A stretch of 21,457 bases of DNA from a virus. A program made the position numbers and the translations under genes. Below the pieces are notes generated by a model that was not told the origin of the DNA, searched no databases, and saw only the letters and a program-made list of their open reading frames with translations. The stretch lies in the IMG/VR virus record IMGVR_UViG_3300020439_001283, positions 1 through 21,457 of that record; one strand, written 5' to 3'. Positions 9,301 to 17,787 of the stretch are shown piece after piece; positions within the stretch are counted from its first letter, which is position 1; every line of letters starts with the position of its first letter.

Positions 9301-12300
9301 GCCCACATACGTATCTGTTCCTCACCAACAACACGTGTAGTCCATGCACCTCTAAGAAGTATGAATGGTTTCCAAGCCTTGTTCATGTAGTAGTCACCTA
9401 ACATACCAGCCCAACCTTGTGCTAGTTCTTTTACAGATTGTTCATCTTTACTTAATCTAAAACTTCTTCTAGCAGACTTTGTCATTAGTCTTGCTGTTTC
9501 CATAGCAGTTCTGTCATCTTTCATTTGTAATTCATACAAAGTTTTTACAGGTTTAGATAACATCTTTTCAAACTCATTAACTTGTACTTCATATTTGTTT
9601 TCTAGTTTGACAGTAGATTTGGCTTGTATAAGTTGTCCTCTACCTGCTAGTCTCATCCAAAACTCTCTAGCAGGACTAAATACTCTTAAGAATAATCTTG
9701 CATCAGGAAGTGGTATGTTACCACTAGCAAGATACTCTGATATCAAATGTGCTGTAGGTCTGCCTGTAACACTAGCTACTTCATTAAAATTTGCTTCTTT
9801 CATCAAAACATTTATGACATCATCCATAGTTTCTGCATCTACACCTTTGTCTTCAAAGAATTGTAAGATTTGATTTGGAGATATCTTTTCGTCTGTTAAT
9901 ACTTTAAATCCATCTTTATCTACATATCCTGGTTTTGATTTTATAAACAAAGACCTAAGCAATACTTTTAGTCCATCTTTATCTGTATATGTTCTAGGAC
10001 CAGCAACGTTTACTGTTTTATATTTTCTAAGTAACTTCTGTGCATCTTGTATAAATTGTTGAGATACTTCTTCTGCTGTGTCAATTACAATTACAGGCTT
10101 ATTACCTTTCTTAAATATACCTGGTTTTATTTTTGCTTTTGTATTCCAATTTCCTCTAGTTGCATAGTTATAAGTTCCTCTAGTTCCTTTACCTGCTGGA
10201 TTAGTAGCTGAGTTATATATAATAACTGTTGCATTTGATTCATCTACATTTCTAATACTTCTTCTAGCAAAATATTTACCTTGAGGCATAACATCCCCAA
10301 AGTCAGGTCTTTCTAATTCATCAACTTCTTTTTGTAGTTTCCTAACTTTTCTAACTAATGAATCATCATTTAAATCTTTTTTTCTAGTTTCTATGTCTGC
10401 TTTTATTTTGCTAATCTTTGCGGATATCTGATTAGATTCTTTAGCCATAGCTTTTAATTCTTTTTGATAACCTATCAAATCAAAATCTTCATAATCTAAT
10501 TGCTGTATTACTTTAAGTGGGTCGTTAGGGTCTACCTTTGTTTCTTGTAATCCTCTAACAAATCTAAGTATTCTAGATTCAGCTTCATACTGTGCTATGT
10601 CTCTAAGTATATCTCTATCTTTACTAGGAACTTGTACAGATGTTTCTTTTATTCTTTTACCTGCTTGTGTAACTCCTCTAGTTAATTTACCTGCAAGTTT
10701 TACATTTAGTTCTTCTAGTAAATCTCTAGCTACTAAACCTTTTTTAATTGCTGCTAATATATCTTCTTCAGAAGCAGCAGGAGATAACTGAGAGTTTTTT
10801 AAACCTTTTGTTAAACCTTGACGAGTTCTTTCATTTCTAACTAGTTGGTCATCAAGTTGTGGTAATACTTGCCTAGCAACTTTTCTAGTACCTTGTCTTG
10901 CTAACTGTGTATTTTCTAAAGACTGTATAGTTCCTTTAAGTTCATCTATTTCAAACTGTCTTGCATCTTCTACACCTAATTCTGTAAGTTCAGGAGCTAA
11001 GTCATCATATCTACCTGTCTTTGCACCTTGTGATGATACTGTAAGACCAGGAGTACCTTTACCACCTGTTTCTATGTTAAGTTCTTTAGCTACACGTAAA
11101 GCTTCTAAATCTACACCGACATTACCACCGGATATAATTTTTGTAGGTATTACATCAGCATCTGCTACATCTGCAGGTACTCTTCCAACACCTTCAACTG
11201 TATCTACAAACAACTGTTGTAGTTGTTGATTATTTTTTACACCTTTAATATTTATATTTACTTCATTAACTATTCTGTTTAATGCACCTATAGACTCTTT
11301 CATATCAAACTCTATTTTGTTTAGGTCATTACCTAATGCATCTTCAATATCTATCTTTTGTCCTGACCAAGCTTCTTCTCCATACTTTGTATAAAAGTAT
11401 TTACGTGCTTCATCAACTGATGCGACAAACTTACCTACTTGATTTACAACTTCATCAGGTAAACCTAATGCATTATATTTATCCATAATGTGTCTAAGTA
11501 CACCACCTTCACCTGAATATATATCAAGTACCATATTTAATTTTTGTAATGATGCAGGTAAACCTTCAAGTGTTTTTAAACTATCATCAGTAATTGCATC
11601 TGTAAGTCTATCTAATGCTTTGTTTGCAACATCATCATCTACTTTAGAAAACTTCATCCAGTCTTTTAGCTCAAAGAATGTTTGATTTAAATCATCTGTA
11701 TTTAAGTTAGGTGCTGGAAACTCATCAAATAATCTGTTAAATATACCTGTCTGACCTTTTAGTTTCATAGCAGTTTTCATACCTACTGCTTTTTGTGCAT
11801 CTCCATATCTAAGACCTGCACCTAATCTTGATAAAGAACCTCTAAACAATAAACTGTTTGCATCAAATCTATCGTTAATATTTGACATTGGGTCTTTTAT
11901 AGCTTCAATTAATTCCTTTTTAACTTCTTGTTTATCAGTTGCATCTCTTAATTTTCTATAAAGTAAAGCATCAGATTTACCTTGACCTTTCATAAGTATT
12001 TCTATTTCATCATATGATTTAGCATCAGCAAACATTTGTGCAATATCATCACCTACTTTGGTATTAAACCAAGCTTCTGCAGTAGGAGTATGTACAACTT
12101 TTCTTACAGCTTTATCTATAAGTCCTGCATTTTGTAGTTCGTATGTTTTGTTAAAAGTTCTAGATACTCTTCCGGCTTTTGCAAATCCTGCACCTACGTA
12201 TGTTGTTGGGTCTGTAAATATTGTGTAAGCTGCATCAATAATACCTGACATAATATTGAAACCTCTTGTTCCTGGTTCAAATACTTCTACTGCTGTAACA

Positions 12301-13052
12301 CGACCAGGAGATAATTTAACAGTACCTTTTCTACCTCTATAAGTTCCTGACTGTCCTTCTCTACTTTCAAACTCTAATTGTGATATAGGCTTGCCATAAT
12401 AATCTTGTATTACACCTTTTACTTCATCAGGATTAGCACCTCTACCTACAAGTTCTTTATATATATCTGTATCTTCTGCAACAGTAGAGTTACCAAAATA
12501 TCCTTCACCTAGGTTTACTTTACGTCCAGCTCTAAGTTCTTCTATAGCTCTAGTTGCTAGTGTAGGTCCTTGGTCTTTTATAGACTGCCTTATCTCTGCT
12601 ACACCTGCAGGGTCAATCAAAGGCATAAGTGTTCCAATACCTGTAAAAGCTAACATAGGGTTTAGTTCTCTTTTTGCATAGTATTTCATAGCACCAGTAC
12701 CAAACTTCTTTACAAACTGTGATGCAGACTCCATACCAACTACTGCAGTTCTTACTGCACCTCTAGTTATAGCTTTCGTTCTATCCCACCAAGAAGTTTC
12801 TTTCTCCATAAACTTATCTACTAGTGCTGTAAATTCAGGACTTTCAGCAGTCAATCCCATCATTGCACCTGCTACTTGTACGTCCTTAGGTAGAAAACCA
12901 AAAGTTTTAGAAATGTTTTCCATATTCTGTGGAATGTTTTGATTTTGTCTGAAGAACTCTTCCATCTGAGCAGCTTGTGCTAGATACTCTTCTTTCCAAT
13001 CTTGATTGTCATTATCTTCCCAAGGAGCATCAAATGTCCATCTATATGCCAT
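6363..13052 (-). CDS. giant virion/ejection-type protein with split SLOG domain, 2229 aa
   Basis: This single gene fills almost a third of the window. It probably acts as an internal protein injected with the DNA, by analogy with large ejection proteins such as T7 gp16; that role is inferred from size and position. What is recognisable is a circularly permuted YpsA-type SLOG (PF12694-like) nucleotide-binding domain in two pieces. Residues about 636-690 carry IISGGNVGVD, then AL..A.EL.I.TGG and RYDDL. Residues about 916-1022 carry YFARRSIRNVDESNATVIIY, GKGT, KPVIVID and NVAGPR. Between them lies a mostly charged helical insert of about 230 residues (Lys/Glu heptads near 865-915). The remainder is helical and basic, with a short tandem motif DKDGLKVL/DKDGFKVL at about 1024 and 1046. 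I found no T7-type RNA polymerase motifs. The start has GGGGGAT upstream, directly after the preceding stop. Confidence 0.75.
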   Translation of the reverse strand: MAYRWTFDAPWEDNDNQDWKEEYLAQAAQMEEFFRQNQNIPQNMENISKTFGFLPKDVQVAGAMMGLTAESPEFTALVDKFMEKETSWWDRTKAITRGAVRTAVVGMESASQFVKKFGTGAMKYYAKRELNPMLAFTGIGTLMPLIDPAGVAEIRQSIKDQGPTLATRAIEELRAGRKVNLGEGYFGNSTVAEDTDIYKELVGRGANPDEVKGVIQDYYGKPISQLEFESREGQSGTYRGRKGTVKLSPGRVTAVEVFEPGTRGFNIMSGIIDAAYTIFTDPTTYVGAGFAKAGRVSRTFNKTYELQNAGLIDKAVRKVVHTPTAEAWFNTKVGDDIAQMFADAKSYDEIEILMKGQGKSDALLYRKLRDATDKQEVKKELIEAIKDPMSNINDRFDANSLLFRGSLSRLGAGLRYGDAQKAVGMKTAMKLKGQTGIFNRLFDEFPAPNLNTDDLNQTFFELKDWMKFSKVDDDVANKALDRLTDAITDDSLKTLEGLPASLQKLNMVLDIYSGEGGVLRHIMDKYNALGLPDEVVNQVGKFVASVDEARKYFYTKYGEEAWSGQKIDIEDALGNDLNKIEFDMKESIGALNRIVNEVNINIKGVKNNQQLQQLFVDTVEGVGRVPADVADADVIPTKIISGGNVGVDLEALRVAKELNIETGGKGTPGLTVSSQGAKTGRYDDLAPELTELGVEDARQFEIDELKGTIQSLENTQLARQGTRKVARQVLPQLDDQLVRNERTRQGLTKGLKNSQLSPAASEEDILAAIKKGLVARDLLEELNVKLAGKLTRGVTQAGKRIKETSVQVPSKDRDILRDIAQYEAESRILRFVRGLQETKVDPNDPLKVIQQLDYEDFDLIGYQKELKAMAKESNQISAKISKIKADIETRKKDLNDDSLVRKVRKLQKEVDELERPDFGDVMPQGKYFARRSIRNVDESNATVIIYNSATNPAGKGTRGTYNYATRGNWNTKAKIKPGIFKKGNKPVIVIDTAEEVSQQFIQDAQKLLRKYKTVNVAGPRTYTDKDGLKVLLRSLFIKSKPGYVDKDGFKVLTDEKISPNQILQFFEDKGVDAETMDDVINVLMKEANFNEVASVTGRPTAHLISEYLASGNIPLPDARLFLRVFSPAREFWMRLAGRGQLIQAKSTVKLENKYEVQVNEFEKMLSKPVKTLYELQMKDDRTAMETARLMTKSARRSFRLSKDEQSVKELAQGWAGMLGDYYMNKAWKPFILLRGAWTTRVVGEEQIRMWAADLDNVFTHPISAFAWIMGKPRKKVLDRIGKGELDVDEVIKRAKGAIDIRDKQLLADSLEHQAAMSKSHGGILDSDKLKRTFSFKRVKKGEDRYYASATSEIMQLADDPIAAELAMIKGGLNDKAFRAGLDDIKQRFWDGDLSDWRTALSYGSDDVGKYQKFKMQDSRELADAYIDSVLARVHYKAGGSYKATEVLPDGTRILFDDVAGEYRTRRSPNSRIEFELDKLGDSEILDHIAKGKLLQQVKAGQSKKPVYLNLNGEQVTFGRDMTVGDHNKYAAWLSKKDPYEQYHVMKKSAFDLDGERINAYDAAIERLFTIVMSAPTNRLSRSPAFRQFYWRFIEENAAYFDDGLRKKLLQQGKKANLGRSYANKIAKTGKVSADEGRLLTLDNIDELDEAAKAYALTETKGLLYDLNKRHVVSDMLRLAFPFAEVYLEIIGTWSRLLNKKKLLSTRKISRAVEGARKTRLEDEDEGFFHVDDMTGEEMFFFPGSEALSNWMFQGNRDGRQYRNPVTGEVMDDAPDAKLRLKGYVSSLNMIAGNPAPGLGPLAAFPASKVLPSTDMIDKVFFPYGRETGNPLNPLEYVQALIPSWAKKWLSIGSSDPELNRTYLNTYKDVIKMFVTTGLYDDSTPQKQAEMLEKAKTTATILTGIRTAVQFAAPTGAVLRYEVEVAPGGALHIDPAKYKDSDPKHHLFGISLVADAYYRILAKYKGDQVLATQEFVNQFGLDPTAILTSKSREKQKRSYTDEGVKFAEANEDIMDRYKDVAYYLYPDNPLDEFNFQAWSDAFANRDRVDLTEEEYITAIRQGQGRLAYEYQRRLLFESGYYTNMSAEAKYDALTQIRNGLREIYPGYGQTSTVASSIDAQAKTEQLTKLLQFEGESLVELPNGDKVKVKDLPSMQGLALYLDRRNQMLLQIQAIDGPNASLSKADYLPIRESLRAYAQQLFSDYPDFYYVYDGVLRYEIEEDFTEIQIDR

Positions 13053-13409
13053 TTATCCCCCTGGTATTATATCTTCGTCCATTAAAGCTAATATATCTTT
13101 ACTTGGCAATACTCTATACATTGCTCTAAGTATCATATTAGCTTCCATAACTCCCATGCCTTTTTGGTCCTGTAACTGATTAGCAGCTAATGATTCTCCT
13201 AATCTATCTGTTCCTCTAAATACATTCTGTACAACATTTCTTGCAGTATTTACTTGTTGTGCATCTACTCCTGCATCTGTAAGTTCTGCATCTACTGTAT
13301 CTTGCACAAACATATCTGCACTACGTTGTAAGTTATCTAGTTCAACACCATCTCCGTAACTCTCTGATTGAAAGTTACCTATGTTTTTAGTTGGTTTAAA
13401 GCGAGCCAA
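13053..13409 (-). CDS. small head-region protein, 118 aa, TTG start
   Basis: Unrecognised, helical, acidic, with an Ala/Gln/Val-rich middle and a DEDIIPGG end. An ATG at 13421 exists, but it has no ribosome-binding site. A TTG at 13409 has GGAGG five bases upstream and reads M-A-R-F-K-P, so I take that start. The gene overlaps the upstream 79-aa gene by 14 bases and its TAA touches the ATG of the giant gene. A place between portal and ejection proteins suits an adaptor or a chaperone of the giant protein, without direct evidence. Confidence 0.65.
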   Translation of the reverse strand: MARFKPTKNIGNFQSESYGDGVELDNLQRSADMFVQDTVDAELTDAGVDAQQVNTARNVVQNVFRGTDRLGESLAANQLQDQKGMGVMEANMILRAMYRVLPSKDILALMDEDIIPGG

Positions 13410-13635
13410 AGAATCCTCCATCCATATTATTGTCTCTTACAATAACTACATCTAGCCTTCCTACGTTAGGAATGTAAGCTAATGTAATTACATCAATAAT
13501 GTTTTCTTCGTCAAAAACAATATCTTGATTATTTAAATCTTCAGTTGCAGCATCCCACATAGGTTGTTCTTCTACTGAATAGTTATTAGCAATAATTTTT
13601 GCAAATTCAAAATTAGTATCGTGTGGATTAGCCAA
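13396..13635 (-). CDS. small acidic protein, 79 aa, TTG start
   Basis: No family recognised. It starts at TTG with AGGAGG five bases upstream, overlapping the portal's last codons by eight bases. The protein is acidic, with an Asp/Glu/Asn-rich middle and a hydrophobic strand-like stretch IDVITLAYIPNVGRLDVVIV near residues 47-66, so it is probably a small beta-containing fold. The strong ribosome-binding site and tight packing between portal and the next gene argue that it is real. Confidence 0.6.
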   Translation of the reverse strand: MANPHDTNFEFAKIIANNYSVEEQPMWDAATEDLNNQDIVFDEENIIDVITLAYIPNVGRLDVVIVRDNNMDGGFFGSL

Positions 13636-15355
13636 CTGCTCCTCCTAACAATGCTGCTAAATTAGGTGGACCTGCTTGTTGTTGCATAGCTTGTTGTTGC
13701 ATTAGGGCTTGTTCTTCAGGACTAGGTTCTTCTCCTGATGCACTAAAGAACTTTTCTAATACTTTTCCAATATCTTTTGGATTATTGTATATTTCAACAA
13801 CAGCCATCATTGCAGCTTTGTCACCTTGTTGAGATTGTTGTAACAACATCTGATATAAAATATCTTCTGTCTTTTGTTTAGTAATTCTTTCATTTATCTG
13901 TGTAAGATTTTCTAAACCATCCATCTCTTGTTGTAATGTTTCTCTATCGATAATACCTGCATTTAATAATTGCAGCCCTGTGATTATCTTATTTGGTGCA
14001 TCAAAGGAAGCCATAGCTCCATACTTTCTTCTTGTGACATAGTTCATGTCTATATCAGTAGAAGGAGTATATGATTCTGAGAAAGAAGCTCCTTTGTAAG
14101 TACCTGATATTGGTTTTCTTGTTTTACCAAAAAGTACTTCATCTAACTCTAATCTTTTTGAATCCACCTCCTGTAATGCGTATTCAAGTATTGTGTGATA
14201 CTCGTTAACCATTTGACCTACACCGGACTCCAGTTCTTCTAGACCTCTACCAGTTACAAATGAATTGGGTGATATAGCATCGTCCTGAACTGGATATCCA
14301 GCGACAACTCTTAATTGTCTTTCTAATCTACCTACTTGCTCAAATAATTGATATGGCAAATTTGTAGTTGGTTTTACTATTTGTGAACCAGGTGTTAAGT
14401 AGTTTATTGCATTTCTACCTTTTCTGTATTGTCCTGATTCTATTTCACCAATTATGTTTGTTTCTGTAAATACAGCATCTTCCATAGCTATAACAGATAA
14501 AATGTTTATCTTTGCCATAGATGCCATAAGTCCTACGACTTGGTCAAACTGTCCTTGTAATCTATCAAAACTAAATCTTTTAGCAATAACAAAAGAAGGA
14601 CCTGACTTAAGTGGGTTAGGTACAAAATCTACTATTTTTTTAGAAGCAACATGCACAATGTATGTACCTTCTATATTCATATACTCAAGAATTACATCAC
14701 CATTCTCATCTGAGTTTTCCCAGCTACCATCATCTGTATATCTAAGGTTGTAGCTATCGTAGGATGTATCTTCTGAATCTTTTTGTTCATAGTAAGCTTT
14801 TAGTTCCGGATACATTTTTATTAAGTTTTGTATAGGAACTTTTTGTATAATTGCTAATTCTTGTGGTTTTTGTTTATTTCCGTAATATCCAGGAAAACAA
14901 TCATAAGGGTTTCTTAATTCAGCACATGGATACATTTGTCCATTCATATCTTGCTTTGTAGTAATAACCCATACTGCAAATCCATAACCTGGTAACCATC
15001 TAGCTACTTGTGGTAACTGTAACTCTAATTCTTGCATCTTATCGTATGCAGTAATAATTCTTTCTAATTTATCTTTTTTAACTTTGTTTCTTTGAGAATC
15101 TCTACCATTTGTAATATGTACATCTAAAGAAGGTGTTTTACCTATTTTCTGTGCAAGTCTATCTAAAGCAGACAACATTAAGTTAGGTGCTGGTATTGTA
15201 TGTGCTTCGTTATTATCTAGTCCAGGACCAAGTAATTGTCTTATTCCATCTTCTCCACCATTTAAAATTGCTCTGTATCTTGCTCTATCTATTAAAGAAT
15301 CATCATGCATTCTTTTAAGATACGATGCTCTCTCAATTATTTCTTGCGGTCTCAT
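13628..15355 (-). CDS. portal protein
   Basis: Forms the dodecameric ring at the unique vertex through which the terminase pumps DNA. It is 575 residues long and directly follows the large terminase. The body shows typical portal features: a clip/stem region around 260-300 with helical, small-residue segments (VVGLMASMAKINILSVIAME), the conserved-looking TGRGLEELESGVGQMVNEYH at about 368-387, and a Gln/Met-rich C-terminal tail (LMQQQAMQQQ near 551-560) that would project into the head. The ATG abuts the terminase stop and has GGAG four bases upstream. Family-level assignment (SPP1/P22 type versus others) cannot be made by eye; the general function is well supported. Confidence 0.85.
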   Translation of the reverse strand: MRPQEIIERASYLKRMHDDSLIDRARYRAILNGGEDGIRQLLGPGLDNNEAHTIPAPNLMLSALDRLAQKIGKTPSLDVHITNGRDSQRNKVKKDKLERIITAYDKMQELELQLPQVARWLPGYGFAVWVITTKQDMNGQMYPCAELRNPYDCFPGYYGNKQKPQELAIIQKVPIQNLIKMYPELKAYYEQKDSEDTSYDSYNLRYTDDGSWENSDENGDVILEYMNIEGTYIVHVASKKIVDFVPNPLKSGPSFVIAKRFSFDRLQGQFDQVVGLMASMAKINILSVIAMEDAVFTETNIIGEIESGQYRKGRNAINYLTPGSQIVKPTTNLPYQLFEQVGRLERQLRVVAGYPVQDDAISPNSFVTGRGLEELESGVGQMVNEYHTILEYALQEVDSKRLELDEVLFGKTRKPISGTYKGASFSESYTPSTDIDMNYVTRRKYGAMASFDAPNKIITGLQLLNAGIIDRETLQQEMDGLENLTQINERITKQKTEDILYQMLLQQSQQGDKAAMMAVVEIYNNPKDIGKVLEKFFSASGEEPSPEEQALMQQQAMQQQAGPPNLAALLGGAVG

Positions 15356-17269
15356 TTATCTCCAAGGTATATCATCCCATTGTATACTATTATAACCATC
15401 AAAGCTAGGAGTGTACTCAATTCCTATATCAGCATAGGTAAGTTTTGTCAAGGTTCTAATCACTTTCATTGGAAACCAACTAGCCATGACTATGTCACTC
15501 TTGTATCCTCTACCACCTTTACCTTTTGAGGCAAAGTATGTAAGTTGTTTTGTATACAATGTAGTTTTGTCTTGTGCTTCTCCATCTGCGAAAGGTAATT
15601 CAATCATACCTTCATTAAACATAGGAGCTAAACTTGTAACACCAAATCTTTCATCCCATTTGTTTTTATGAGTTTCGTGTCCTTCTAATTTAATTCCTTG
15701 CACATTACAATATTCTTTTATTGTTTTATCTTGTCTAATAGCTTTTTGAAATCCATTTTCTTCTATTACCCAGTGGTAACAGTTATACATTTCATGCCAT
15801 CTTCTTATTAACTCAAATGCTTCATCTAGACCACCACCAAGATGATTGTCTAAATCAACCATTGTAAGTTTTATTTCATGATTTACTGTTTCTACTGCCC
15901 AAAGAAATCCTGCTTGATAACCTGTAGCAGCAGGGTCAAGACCTGCAACTAAATATGAACCATTAGGAACTGTACCTATATTCATACTTGGTACATAACA
16001 TTCAGCTATCATCTCAGGATTAAACAATCTAGCAGCTTGTGAAAATGCTTTGTTAAGATAAACCATCTCAAAGTTCTTAAGACCACCTGTAGTCATAGAA
16101 TCTCTTTTACGATTCATTAACCATTTAAAAGTTCTTTTATCTGACCACAACATACAATCAACATGTTCTTCTTCTTCTAGTTCTGATTTAGTACACATAG
16201 AATCATGTGCTTCTTCTACTATTGTTTCCCATGCTTCGTTTTCTAATAATGCAGAATATAAATCATCAGGATGTTGTCTTGAACCAATAATTACCATTGC
16301 AGTATGTTCCTCTTTACGAGAACCTAATGTTGTAGTCCACCAGTTCTTTGTATTGTTTCTTGATGCAGGTTGCATAGTAGAGCTGTGGTCTTCAATATCA
16401 TCAGCAATAATAATGTCACAGTCACGAGAGAGTATCTTACCACCTCTACCTATACCAATCATTGTTGGTGACTTAATACCTGATACAGTTCTTGTAGATA
16501 CTGTAAATCCATTTTGTGACCAAGACTTACCAGTTCTATTAGCTGGTTTAAACTGTCCACCTGGTCCGCAGAAATCTTCTTTTAGTTTTTCATTGTTTTC
16601 TAATGTATCTATTACAGATGACACAGAGTTCTTTGCAATATCTTCGTTACCACCTACCCACATAATTCTTATGTTTGGGTTTCTGCATATAAGCCAAACT
16701 ACAAAGTGAATAAGTAGTTCTGTCTTGCCATGCCTAGGTGGGCTAAGTATCATTTGCTGTCCACCTTCTAGTAATGCTTTGTTAATTGACTTTATCCATT
16801 TGTTATGAAAGTCTGCAGTATCAAACTTAATTCCTTGTTCTGTAAGAAAGTATCTATCTCTAAAATTTACAAAGTCTTCTAGCGATTGCTTTGCATCATC
16901 AGATACTTCCCAATCTTTTGCTTGTATGTCTTTTTCTAAATCTTCTCTATAAGCAGCTAACATTCTAGATACGTGTGCAGTAGAACAAGACAATGCATCA
17001 GCTACTTCTTGTTGTTGTATATTTTCGTTTATTAAATCTAATGCATAACCTTCGTCTTTAAATTTGTTATATAATGCACCTCTTCTTACAGTTGCAGATT
17101 TAGGTTCGTTAACAGATTTCTTTGGTGGTGTATATTCTTTACCAGCTTTTTTAGCTCTATACATACGCATAGATTCTCTTCTATAACATTTCTGAGAACA
17201 GTATTTAGTTTTGCCTGGTGGTAATTGTGCTGTACATTCATCTGCTATGCAGATTACATTATTTACCAT
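15356..17269 (-). CDS. terminase large subunit with N-terminal zinc finger and HTH
   Basis: Packaging motor: ATPase plus nuclease. Of 637 residues, the ATPase shows Walker A SPPRHGKTE (176-184) and Walker B DIIIADDIE (285-293). The RNase H-like nuclease shows the first metal aspartate in GLDPAATG (D445), the EENGF strand (503-507) and a late acidic residue in SDIVMASW (D592). In front of these sit two extra modules: a C-x4-C-x11-C-x3-C zinc site at C7, C12, C24 and C28, and a helix-turn-helix-like segment EVADALSCSTAHVSRMLAAY at 88-107. These could supply the DNA recognition normally given by a small terminase subunit; no separate small subunit is evident here. The start codon overlaps the preceding stop in ATGGTAA and has no strong ribosome-binding site, so it depends on coupling. 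Confidence 0.92.
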   Translation of the reverse strand: MVNNVICIADECTAQLPPGKTKYCSQKCYRRESMRMYRAKKAGKEYTPPKKSVNEPKSATVRRGALYNKFKDEGYALDLINENIQQQEVADALSCSTAHVSRMLAAYREDLEKDIQAKDWEVSDDAKQSLEDFVNFRDRYFLTEQGIKFDTADFHNKWIKSINKALLEGGQQMILSPPRHGKTELLIHFVVWLICRNPNIRIMWVGGNEDIAKNSVSSVIDTLENNEKLKEDFCGPGGQFKPANRTGKSWSQNGFTVSTRTVSGIKSPTMIGIGRGGKILSRDCDIIIADDIEDHSSTMQPASRNNTKNWWTTTLGSRKEEHTAMVIIGSRQHPDDLYSALLENEAWETIVEEAHDSMCTKSELEEEEHVDCMLWSDKRTFKWLMNRKRDSMTTGGLKNFEMVYLNKAFSQAARLFNPEMIAECYVPSMNIGTVPNGSYLVAGLDPAATGYQAGFLWAVETVNHEIKLTMVDLDNHLGGGLDEAFELIRRWHEMYNCYHWVIEENGFQKAIRQDKTIKEYCNVQGIKLEGHETHKNKWDERFGVTSLAPMFNEGMIELPFADGEAQDKTTLYTKQLTYFASKGKGGRGYKSDIVMASWFPMKVIRTLTKLTYADIGIEYTPSFDGYNSIQWDDIPWR

Positions 17270-17553
17270 TTAACTTTATCAGCCCAGTATGCTGCGGACA
17301 TTTTGCCCTTCTTAATATTTTTTGCATGCCTGGCTTTAAAAGATTTACGTCTAGCTTTTTGTGCAGCACTCTTAGGATTTTTACCTGCACCCGATACACC
17401 TTGTTGTCCAAATCTAATTAATTTAAGCTGATGTCCTTCTTGTGCTAATACAACATGTGACTTTTTAGGATGCTTAGGTGTACGCTTTGGTTTGTTTACA
17501 CCTTTTAGTCCATGTTTCTTTAATAAAGCTTTTTTACGATTAGCGTGTGACAT
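17263..17553 (-). CDS. small very basic protein, 96 aa
   Basis: Lys/Arg/His-rich throughout. The C-terminus (about 68-96) has the pattern RRKSFKARHAKNIKKGKMS followed by AAYWADKVKW. I recall similar endings in small proteins of aquatic phages, but I know no function. The charge fits nucleic-acid binding, perhaps packaged with DNA or associated with the terminase that follows. Its stop overlaps the terminase start, and AGGTGA lies about eight bases before its ATG. The gene may be coupled to the 63-aa gene upstream if that frame continues (see the A9 tract). Confidence 0.75.
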   Translation of the reverse strand: MSHANRKKALLKKHGLKGVNKPKRTPKHPKKSHVVLAQEGHQLKLIRFGQQGVSGAGKNPKSAAQKARRKSFKARHAKNIKKGKMSAAYWADKVKW

Positions 17554-17595
17554 TAATCATCACCTGCCCAATTTGGATTACCTGCATAAACATGG

Positions 17596-17787
17596 TTATT
17601 TTTTTTTCCTTGTAGCTCTAGATTTCTGTACTTTTTTCAAATCTATGTATCTTCCCTCTTTATAAGCTTTAGCTGTACTTCGTATTTCGCGTGCCACAGA
17701 AGCTTTACTGTTTTTTTTATTTTTGAGATATTTAGCTGGAACGCCTTTTTCATATTTAACTTTCCTCCTACTTCTTTTTTTTGGCAC
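17596..17787 (-). CDS. small very basic protein, 63 aa, possibly frame-broken
   Basis: Starts at GTG within the end of the 95-aa gene (20-base overlap), with AGGG about nine bases upstream. It is almost wholly Lys/Arg-rich, with one amphipathic helix-like part (about 30-50). Function unknown; nucleic-acid binding is plausible from charge. It ends R-K-K-K-stop in a run of nine A's. With one A fewer the frame continues as NNHVYAGNPNWAGDD and stops at 17553-17555 in a TAATG junction with the next gene. That suggests a sequencing indel or slippage, in which case the gene would be 77 aa (17553-17787). Confidence 0.65.
   Translation of the reverse strand: MPKKRSRRKVKYEKGVPAKYLKNKKNSKASVAREIRSTAKAYKEGRYIDLKKVQKSRATRKKK

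Noticed and set aside
6363-13052. N4-like virion RNA polymerase as identity of the giant protein
   Set aside because: I searched for the T7-type motifs (DGSCSG-like, R-x3-K-x7-YG, HDS) and did not find a convincing set.
250-16709. Many plus-strand open frames inside the structural genes
   Set aside because: Antisense shadows of strong minus-strand genes, hydrophobic or Ser/Leu-rich products, no ribosome-binding sites or gene-like packing.
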